Source: Thermoflexus sp. (lineage in GTDB: Bacteria > Chloroflexota > Anaerolineae > B4-G1 > DUEL01). From it: DNA of 11,682 nucleotides. The stretch lies in assembly GCA_028276215.1 (NCBI GenBank), contig JAPYWT010000030.1:1-11682 (forward strand). The letters are read 5' to 3'. Below the pieces are notes generated by a model. That model searched no databases. It saw only the letters and a list, made by a program, of their open reading frames with translations, and was not told where the DNA came from. Below, one piece after another: positions 7,455 through 11,682 of the stretch. The position numbers and the translations under genes were made by a program. The number at the start of each line of letters is the position of its first letter. Position 1 is the stretch's first letter.

Positions 7455-7608
7455 CCTGAAGTAATTCAGGCCGATTAAAATCGGCCTCCCTGGGCACTTC
7501 GTGCCGGTTGTCGGCCTTCGCCGACAACCCTTATGTGCACATCTGAGAGACCTGGTCGGCGAAGGCCGACCATCGGCCGCAGGCCCAAAGAGGCTGACTT
7601 CAGTCAGC
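7455..7608. repeat. Cluster of six short inverted repeats between pfpI and hypD
   Basis: This stretch holds six hairpins in about 150 bp. They are CCTGAA-GTAA-TTCAGG (7455-7470), AGGCCGATT-AA-AATCGGCCT (7468-7487), GGCAC-TTC-GTGCC (7493-7505), GGTTGTCGGC-CTTC-GCCGACAACC (7506-7529), TGGTCGGC-GAAG-GCCGACCA (7553-7572) and GCTGAC-TTCA-GTCAGC (7593-7608). The first two share three bases and exclude each other. The fourth and fifth are inverted copies of one 16-bp core (7510-7525 and 7555-7570), which could also pair with each other over a 29-nt spacer. The pfpI stop codon (7600-7602) falls in the loop of the last hairpin. No T-tract follows any stem, and I see no promoter for hypD here. Confidence 0.88.
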
Positions 7609-8124
7609 GGAGAGAGCCTCAATGATCGTGCGGCAGAAGGCAGGGAGGTCATCGGGTTTCCGCGACGTGATGAGATTGCCGTCCCGCACCACCTCCGCGT
7701 CCACCCACTCCGCTCCGGCGTTCACCATATCGTCTTTGATAGCAAAGAAACTGGTGACCCGTCGGCCTTTCAGGATGCCCGCCGAGATGGGCACCCACCC
7801 GGCATGGCAGATGGCCGCGACGACCTTCCCCTTCTGGAACGCCTCCCGCACCAGCCGGAGCACCGATTCGTACCGCCGCATCAGGTCGGGGGCGTAGCCG
7901 CCCGGGATGATGACGGCATCAAAGTCGTCGGCGGAGACCTGATCGGCAGAGACATCCACCGTCACCGGATAGCCGTACTTGCTGGTGTAGGTGGTGGCGC
8001 TCCCGGTCCCGACCACTTTGACCTCTGCCCCCTCCTCCCGCATCCGCAGGAGCGGGTACCAGAGTTCCAGGTCCTGGTAGTTGTTCTCGGCCAGAATAGC
8101 GACCCGTTTCCCGACCAATCGCAT
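7600..8124 (-). CDS. PfpI/DJ-1 superfamily protein (class I glutamine amidotransferase-like)
   Basis: 174 residues from the ATG at 8122-8124. That start is chosen because a perfect AAGGAGG (8131-8137) sits 6 nt upstream; the TTG two codons earlier would abut the site and is unlikely. The fold is the class I amidotransferase-like flavodoxin type. The nucleophile elbow AICHAGW places Cys106 next to His107, with an N-terminal acidic motif LAENNYQDLEL (11-21), IIPGGYAPD (72-80) and a PfpI-typical IKDDMVNAGAEWVDAEVVRDG (129-149). Members have been described as intracellular proteases, chaperones or deglycases acting on glyoxal-modified molecules; which applies here is not determinable. It is the last gene of the ridA, two-TM, pfpI operon. 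It starts 2 nt after the upstream stop and is therefore probably translationally coupled. The last codons and stop merge into a hairpin. Confidence 0.93.
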   Translation of the reverse strand: MRLVGKRVAILAENNYQDLELWYPLLRMREEGAEVKVVGTGSATTYTSKYGYPVTVDVSADQVSADDFDAVIIPGGYAPDLMRRYESVLRLVREAFQKGKVVAAICHAGWVPISAGILKGRRVTSFFAIKDDMVNAGAEWVDAEVVRDGNLITSRKPDDLPAFCRTIIEALSAD

Positions 8125-8126
8125 CG

Positions 8127-8687
8127 TCAACCTCCTTCAGCAACAGATACTCGTCTGGGCACGCCCGCCACTTCAGCGACCAGGCGGGCCAACTCCTGCA
8201 TGGGCTCCTCCTGGTCATCCTCGGCCAGTGGCCATGTTCTCCCATCCCCAACCAGTTCCACTGACCAGCGGATGACGGCAGCGTCGGACACATCCCGCCA
8301 GACCCGCTGACGGCAGCGCACCTGGCTCACCGCGTCCAGTGGAACCCGAAACGTCTCCGTCCGGCGGGCCAGGAGATAGACCCGTTCCAGGCAGTACTCG
8401 CGGGCATCCATGTCCACCGTCAGCCGCTCCAGACGGGGGACGAAAGCGGCAATCAGCAACCCCACCCCTGCACCGATCACGACCAGGCTGATGGCAACGG
8501 GCACACGGGTCCCGCCACGCCAGGGGGTGATGGCGACAACCAGTACCAGGAACACCACCTCCACAATGATGACGGAGAGATGAGGGGTACCCGTCCGCTC
8601 CGCCACCAGCCGCCGGGCGGTTCGCTCTACCAGTAGATACGGCCCGACCCGATTCTCCCTCTCCCGGCCCGCCTGCTCCTCGGCCAT
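8127..8687 (-). CDS. Two-TM protein of unknown function
   Basis: 186 residues, not recognised. A charged N-terminal segment (1-36) is followed by two hydrophobic helices (about 37-54 and 62-82) with a short turn carrying WRGGTR, then a soluble C-terminal part of about 100 residues. That part reads as alternating beta-strand-like segments (LTVDMDAREYCLERVYLL, ETFRVPLDAVSQVRC, WSVELVGDGRTWPL) ending in a helix, EEPMQELARLVAEVAG. The layout resembles small membrane-anchored PH-like or DUF proteins; this is a guess from pattern only. It sits 6 nt downstream of the ridA stop and 2 nt before pfpI, so it is part of the same transcript. The start ATG at 8685-8687 has a GAGGA about 10 nt upstream, overlapping the end of ridA. 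The high coding potential and tight packing support a real gene. Confidence 0.82.
   Translation of the reverse strand: MAEEQAGRERENRVGPYLLVERTARRLVAERTGTPHLSVIIVEVVFLVLVVAITPWRGGTRVPVAISLVVIGAGVGLLIAAFVPRLERLTVDMDAREYCLERVYLLARRTETFRVPLDAVSQVRCRQRVWRDVSDAAVIRWSVELVGDGRTWPLAEDDQEEPMQELARLVAEVAGVPRRVSVAEGG
8131..8137 (-). promoter_or_regulatory. Ribosome-binding site that fixes the pfpI start
   Basis: AAGGAGG on the minus strand, inside the last codons of the two-TM gene (Ala-Glu-Gly-Gly-stop), 6 nt before the ATG at 8124. It would abut the alternative TTG at 8130, so the ATG is preferred. Confidence 0.85.
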
Positions 8688-8693
8688 CTCCGG

Positions 8694-9116
8694 CTATTCC
8701 TCACAGCACGGGCACCGCCCGGAGGGATCACAGTCGCAGGCGACGGCCACGGCCTCAATCTCCACCCGGGCGCCCATCGGCAACGCCGCCACCTGGACGG
8801 TAGAACGGGCAGGCGGGTCCTCGGGGAAGAACTCCGCATAGACGCCGTTCATCCGCCCGAACTCTCCCATATCCTGCAGGAAGACGGTCGTCTTCACCAC
8901 GTGGCGGAGACAGGAGCCAGCCGCCTCCAGAATGGCACGGATGTTCTCCAGCACTTGGCGGGTCTGGGACTCTACATCCGGTCCGGCGAACTCCTTCGTC
9001 CCCGGAACCAGGCCCAACTGCCCGGCGGTGAAAATCCAATCGCCCACCCGCACGGCCTGGGAGTAAGGGCCCACAGCCGCAGGGGCATTGGAGGTCTGGA
9101 CAATTTGCTTTTCCAT
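8694..9116 (-). CDS. RidA (YjgF/YER057c/UK114) family enamine/imine deaminase with Cys-rich tail
   Basis: 140 residues, slightly longer than the usual 125-130. RidA proteins hydrolyse reactive enamine/imine intermediates such as 2-aminoacrylate released by PLP enzymes; they act as cytoplasmic trimers. Visible signatures are APAAVGPYSQAV (11-22), FTAGQLGLVPGTKEFAG (29-45), the QTRQVLENI helix (51-59), the catalytic arginine in PPARSTVQV (Arg104), and GARVEIEAVAVA (115-126) with Glu121. These indicate the catalytically active RidA class rather than a degenerate Rid. After the normal end at about residue 126 there is a tail CDCDPSGRCPCCEE with five cysteines, which may bind a metal or be redox-active. 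The ATG at 9114-9116 has an AGGAGG 7 nt upstream. It is first gene of a three-gene operon and has a promoter at 9147-9175. Confidence 0.95.
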   Translation of the reverse strand: MEKQIVQTSNAPAAVGPYSQAVRVGDWIFTAGQLGLVPGTKEFAGPDVESQTRQVLENIRAILEAAGSCLRHVVKTTVFLQDMGEFGRMNGVYAEFFPEDPPARSTVQVAALPMGARVEIEAVAVACDCDPSGRCPCCEE

Positions 9117-9146
9117 CTGACTTCCTCCTGCAAACAGGATATGTTC

Positions 9147-9175
9147 ATATTACAACAGGTTACAAGTTTCGGCAA
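9147..9175 (-). promoter_or_regulatory. Probable promoter of the ridA operon
   Basis: On the minus strand TTGCCG (9170-9175) and TAATAT (9147-9152) are spaced by exactly 17 bp, about 30 nt before the ridA ATG. Within it TTGTAA occurs twice at 10-bp spacing (plus-strand ttacaa at 9150-9155 and 9160-9165). An ATATG-TT-CATAT inverted repeat (9139-9150) overlaps the -10. These could be operator half-sites, but both are short. Confidence 0.55.
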
Positions 9176-9231
9176 GTAATCCTCATAGGGTAGCATCTAT
9201 CCTGGACAACCTCCCCAAGATGGGCAAATTC

Positions 9232-9240
9232 TGCTATAAT
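9232..9240 (+). promoter_or_regulatory. Extended -10 promoter of the PPC gene
   Basis: TGC followed by a perfect TATAAT (9235-9240) forms an extended -10. No good -35 is found at 16-18 bp, which fits the extended -10 class. Transcription would start near 9247, giving a leader of about 38 nt that contains AGGAGG (9274-9279) 5 nt before the ATG. Confidence 0.68.
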
Positions 9241-9284
9241 CCAAGAGACCCGGAACAAACTTCATCTTCATCCAGGAGGTTATC

Positions 9285-9707
9285 ATGCGAGTACGGTGCG
9301 TAGATGGGCGGTTTCTCATTCGGCTGGAACCCGGGGAAGAGGCGATGGCTTCTCTGCGGTCATGGGCAGCAGAACAGAAGGTAGGCTTCGCCGTGCTGTG
9401 GGCCATCGGCGCGATGCGCCGGGCCACCCTGGGGTACTTTGATACCACCGCCGCCGTCTACCGGCAAATTCCGGTGGAGGAGCAGGTGGAAGTCGTGAGC
9501 ATGACCGGCAATGTGGCCCTCGGAGAAGACGGCGCCCCCATCGTCCACGTCCACGCCGTCCTGGGACGGGCCGATGGCCGCACCGTGGGCGGACATCTGA
9601 TAGAGGGCCACGTTTTCCCCATGCTGGAGGTCGTGGTCCGGGTGTTTCCCGAACCGGTCTACCGCCGGGCCGACCCCACCACCGGCCTGACCCTCTGGGA
9701 TTTGTAA
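9285..9707 (+). CDS. PPC/DUF296-domain protein
   Basis: 140 residues, the usual size for stand-alone bacterial and archaeal PPC (plants and prokaryotes conserved) proteins, which form trimers. Family signatures are GRFLIRLEPGEE (8-19), AIGAMRRATLGYFD (40-53), the EVVSMTGNVAL strand (69-79), and the conserved metal-site histidines in APIVHVHAVLG (His88, His90) and GGHLIEGHVFPMLEV (His104 and a further His at 109). In plant AT-hook proteins this domain mediates interactions; the function in bacteria is not established, and some family members have been annotated as DNA-binding or metal-binding. It is the only plus-strand gene, divergent from the ridA operon and convergent with the lipoprotein gene. 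The start is fixed by AGGAGG at 9274-9279. It ends 17 bp before a perfect palindrome. Confidence 0.93.
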   Translation: MRVRCVDGRFLIRLEPGEEAMASLRSWAAEQKVGFAVLWAIGAMRRATLGYFDTTAAVYRQIPVEEQVEVVSMTGNVALGEDGAPIVHVHAVLGRADGRTVGGHLIEGHVFPMLEVVVRVFPEPVYRRADPTTGLTLWDL

Positions 9708-9724
9708 TCCGCCCCGAAACACGG

Positions 9725-9756
9725 CGTGCCAGGCACTTCCGGAAGTGCCTGGCACG
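9725..9756. repeat. Perfect 32-bp palindrome between convergent genes
   Basis: CGTGCCAGGCACTTCC (9725-9740) is followed with no spacer by its exact reverse complement (9741-9756). Each arm contains a smaller palindrome, GTGCCAGGCAC. It lies between the PPC stop (9707) and the lipoprotein stop (9774), where it could end transcription from both sides. Neither strand has a T-tract, so a dispersed repeat or protein-binding site is equally possible. Confidence 0.88.
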
Positions 9757-9773
9757 TCCTCCTCAAGCCCCAT

Positions 9774-10796
9774 TTACCGCCTCGGTACCACCTTCAGAAC
9801 GGTGCCGGGGTGGATGGTGAAATCCGGCCCGATGTTGTTGAGACTGACCAGTTCCTCCACCGTCATCCCGAAGCGGCGGGCGATGGAGTAGACCGTATCC
9901 CCCCGCCGGACATAATAACCGTACCCCCCTCCCGGCGCAGGCACCGGGATCAGGAGCATCGTCCCCGCCTGGACCTGCCGGGGGTCCGGAATGTTGTTGG
10001 CGGCGGCAATTGCCTGGGCCGTCGTGCCGAATTTCAGGCCGATGCGGAAGAGATTCTCCCCCGGCTCCATCACGTAGTAAATGCCCCCTGCCCCCGAGGG
10101 CGTCGGAAGCACGACAACCGGCGGGGTCGGAGTGGGAGCGGGCAGAATCGGCGTCTCCGCGACCGGGGGCGGTTGCTCCTCCGTTGGCTGGGAGGCCGTC
10201 CCACCCACAGTGACCAGCCCGTCAGAGAGAGTATCCACCATGACCGGGTTCCCGGCCGCGTCCTGGGCGGCCGCGTGGCCAATCTGAAGGACGGCGGTTC
10301 CCGGCGCAATGCCCTGTAGCGTCAACGAAACCGCAACACCGGAATCCTGCGCCACGGCTCCAGGCTGGACAGCCGCCTGATAGATCAGACGGTCTCCCTC
10401 CACCCGATTCTCCAGGACGACCCCCATCAGGTCGCCCGGGGCCGCCTGAGTGCCCTCCACTGCCGGGTCGGCGTCCACTATCTGAACCCGCGCGGGGTCA
10501 AATTTCACTTCCAGGGAGAGCGTGTTCACTCTGCCCATCCCATCGGCCCAGACCTCCACCGTCGCCGTTTCCCCCACCCCCAGCGAAACGGTCCCCGGGT
10601 TCAGATACAGGCTGGGCGGATACTCCACCGTCGGTTGCGCCGTCGGAGGGGGAACACCAAAGGGAAGAGGACCGGTGACCGGCGGCGGCAATTCCTCCTC
10701 CGGCGTAGGGGTGGGGTTGTAGACCGGCTGAGCACAACCGGTCAGCACCAGCATCCCCAGACCCACAATCATCCAGCGAATGAGTGCCCGTTGCAT
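9774..10796 (-). CDS. Lipoprotein with cohesin-like domain and two LysM repeats
   Basis: 340 residues from the ATG at 10794-10796, selected because AAGGAGG (10803-10809) lies 6 nt upstream; an upstream GTG at 10820 would precede that site. The signal peptide MQRALIRWMIVGLGMLVLTGC ends in a lipobox (LTG-C, Cys21), so the mature protein is lipid-anchored outside the cytoplasmic membrane. Domains in order: a Pro/Thr-rich linker (about 25-62), a cohesin-like beta domain (about 62-198, with VTLGVGETATVEV-like and VKFDPARVQIVDADP features), a second Pro-rich linker, and LysM repeats at about 240-284 (YYVMEPGENLFRIGLKFGTT) and 294-337 (YYVRRGDTVYSIARRFGMT). LysM binds peptidoglycan or chitin GlcNAc, so the protein probably links envelope and wall or presents the cohesin-like module. 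It starts 1 nt after the rsmA stop. No enzymatic domain is present. Confidence 0.92.
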   Translation of the reverse strand: MQRALIRWMIVGLGMLVLTGCAQPVYNPTPTPEEELPPPVTGPLPFGVPPPTAQPTVEYPPSLYLNPGTVSLGVGETATVEVWADGMGRVNTLSLEVKFDPARVQIVDADPAVEGTQAAPGDLMGVVLENRVEGDRLIYQAAVQPGAVAQDSGVAVSLTLQGIAPGTAVLQIGHAAAQDAAGNPVMVDTLSDGLVTVGGTASQPTEEQPPPVAETPILPAPTPTPPVVVLPTPSGAGGIYYVMEPGENLFRIGLKFGTTAQAIAAANNIPDPRQVQAGTMLLIPVPAPGGGYGYYVRRGDTVYSIARRFGMTVEELVSLNNIGPDFTIHPGTVLKVVPRR

Positions 10797-10797
10797 A

Positions 10798-11634
10798 TCA
10801 CCCCTCCTTTGACGTCGCACGGCTGAACCTGCGGGCCAGTCGGGCCCAGTCCTCCAGAGTGAGGCGCTCCGCTCGGGTGCGGGGGTCTACGCCGGCCTCC
10901 TGCAGTGCGCTGGCGGCCTCCCCAGGCGAGATCCCCAGACCGCTGGCCAGACTGTTGCTCAGTTGCTTGCGGGGCTGAGAGAACCCGGCCCGGACCACCT
11001 GGAAGAACCAGCCCACATCCATCACCTCCACCGGCGGCTGAAGGTGACGGTCTATCCGGACCACCGCCGACTCCACCTCCGGCGGCGGGTAGAAGGCGCC
11101 GGGCGGGAGGCGAAACAACAGTTGCGGGCGGCCGTAAAACTGGACGCTGACCGCCAGCAGACTCATCCGCCCGCCCCGGGCCACGATTCGCTCCGCCACC
11201 TCCCGCTGGACCGTCACCACCATTCGCTGTGGGGGGATGCGTGCCTCCAGCAGGTGGCGCAGTACCGCCGAGGTGATGGCATACGGCAGGTTCGCCACCA
11301 CTTTGTACGGCCCCTCCCCCATCAGGTCGGACGGGTCCAGGGCGAGAATGTCCCCCGCGACCAGATGGACGTTGGGGCGGTCGGCCAGTTCGGCCTCCAG
11401 GACCGGGAGGAACCGTCGGTCTACCTCCACCGCGACGACACGCCCGGCAGAGGCCGCCAGTCGGTGGGTCAGGTTGCCCACCCCGGCGCCGATTTCCAGC
11501 ACCGCGTCGTCGGCGGTCAACTCCGCCGCCGCCACGATGCGGGCCAGCGCCCGCGCGTCCACCAGGAAATGCTGCCCCAGTTCCCGACGGGGCTCCAGAC
11601 CGTGGCGGCGGAGAATCTGCCGGACGTCGGTCAT
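10798..11634 (-). CDS. rsmA: 16S rRNA (adenine1518-N6/adenine1519-N6)-dimethyltransferase
   Basis: 278 residues, the standard length for RsmA (KsgA). It dimethylates two adjacent adenines in the helix 45 loop of 16S rRNA, using S-adenosylmethionine, during small-subunit maturation. Motifs are ELGQHFLVD (18-26), SAM-binding EIGAGVGNLT (47-56), the acidic ribose ligand in VAVEVD (67-72), GDIL (94-97), the catalytic NLPY (115-118) and the C-terminal GFSQPRKQLSNSLASGL (217-233) followed by an all-helical domain. No motif is missing. The ATG at 11632-11634 lies 9 nt after a probable upstream stop at 11644-11646 and has no strong Shine-Dalgarno sequence, so translation may depend on coupling. Its last codons (Ser-Lys-Glu-Gly) contain the ribosome-binding site of the lipoprotein gene. 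Any promoter lies outside the window. Confidence 0.97.
   Translation of the reverse strand: MTDVRQILRRHGLEPRRELGQHFLVDARALARIVAAAELTADDAVLEIGAGVGNLTHRLAASAGRVVAVEVDRRFLPVLEAELADRPNVHLVAGDILALDPSDLMGEGPYKVVANLPYAITSAVLRHLLEARIPPQRMVVTVQREVAERIVARGGRMSLLAVSVQFYGRPQLLFRLPPGAFYPPPEVESAVVRIDRHLQPPVEVMDVGWFFQVVRAGFSQPRKQLSNSLASGLGISPGEAASALQEAGVDPRTRAERLTLEDWARLARRFSRATSKEG
10803..10809 (-). promoter_or_regulatory. Ribosome-binding site that fixes the lipoprotein start
   Basis: AAGGAGG on the minus strand, inside the rsmA 3' end, 6 nt before the ATG at 10796. It is identical in sequence and spacing to the pfpI site, and it rules out the GTG further upstream. Confidence 0.85.
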
Positions 11635-11643
11635 CGGTCGCGG

Positions 11644-11682
11644 TCAGTCCAGAATGTACGCTATCTGGTCGGGGGGCGGGAC
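11644..11682 (-). CDS. Possible C-terminal end of an upstream gene
   Basis: One minus-strand frame is open from the window edge to a TGA at 11644-11646, giving VPPPDQIAYILD. The stop lies 9 nt before the rsmA ATG, as expected for an operon partner. Twelve residues are too few to identify a family or even prove that the frame is coding. Confidence 0.35.
   Translation of the reverse strand, partial: VPPPDQIAYILD

Noticed and set aside
6339..7478. 379-codon plus-strand frame opposite hypD
   Set aside because: HypD motifs on the minus strand are complete, and the plus-strand product lacks any family signature.
7425..7599. CRISPR array or riboswitch between pfpI and hypD
   Set aside because: The repeats are short, unequal and palindromic without regular spacers, and no known riboswitch core could be recognised.
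7600..8130. TTG start for pfpI at 8130
   Set aside because: The AAGGAGG at 8131-8137 would touch this codon; the ATG at 8124 has correct 6-nt spacing.
9774..10820. GTG start for the lipoprotein at 10820
   Set aside because: It lies upstream of the strong ribosome-binding site and would put extra charged residues before the signal peptide; the ATG at 10796 gives a normal lipoprotein signal.

Overview
The window is a GC-rich bacterial chromosome segment carrying ten recognisable genes. All but one lie on the minus strand. The taxonomy is inferred from style only: a lipoprotein with Pro/Thr-rich linkers, a cohesin-like domain and LysM repeats, a large multi-sensor histidine kinase, and short palindromic and tandem repeats between genes together recall Chloroflexota (Anaerolineae-like). 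No rRNA or other phylogenetic marker was compared, so this is tentative. There are no prophage, insertion-sequence, CRISPR, tRNA or rRNA features.

Layout from high to low coordinates, in the direction most genes are read. The last codons of an unidentified gene are followed by rsmA (16S rRNA dimethyltransferase), which is coupled with a 1-nt gap to a cohesin/LysM cell-wall lipoprotein. Next is a short convergent region holding a perfect 32-bp palindrome, then the only plus-strand gene, a PPC/DUF296 protein with its own TATAAT promoter. Divergent from it runs a compact three-gene operon: a RidA-type imine deaminase with a cysteine-rich tail, a two-TM protein of unknown function, and a PfpI/DJ-1 family protein. 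After a hairpin-dense 150-bp region comes a lone hypD (Fe-S scaffold for NiFe-hydrogenase maturation), an AMP-forming acyl-CoA ligase, a 1108-residue membrane sensor histidine kinase with its own promoter, and the 5' part of ychF, which runs off the window.

The genes are mostly conserved housekeeping or widespread families. The RidA, two-TM and PfpI genes form a plausible metabolite-damage operon. The histidine kinase has no response regulator beside it, and hypD has no other hyp gene beside it.

The most unusual feature is the structure of the gene boundaries. Palindromes sit at or across the 3' ends of the ligase, hypD, pfpI and the PPC gene, and the palindrome at hypD appears to have added about 20 residues to its C-terminus. 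Immediately upstream of the start codons of both hypD and the ligase there is a short tandem repeat (three 8-mers and four 7-mers) where a ribosome-binding site would be expected. By contrast, ridA, pfpI, the PPC gene and the lipoprotein have strong AGGAGG-type sites. Two starts are corrected here on that basis: pfpI begins at the ATG at 8124 and the lipoprotein at the ATG at 10796.

I found no clear undescribed multi-gene system. The best leads are the repeat-colonised gene ends and the cysteine-tailed RidA operon. No intergenic stretch exceeds 300 bases.
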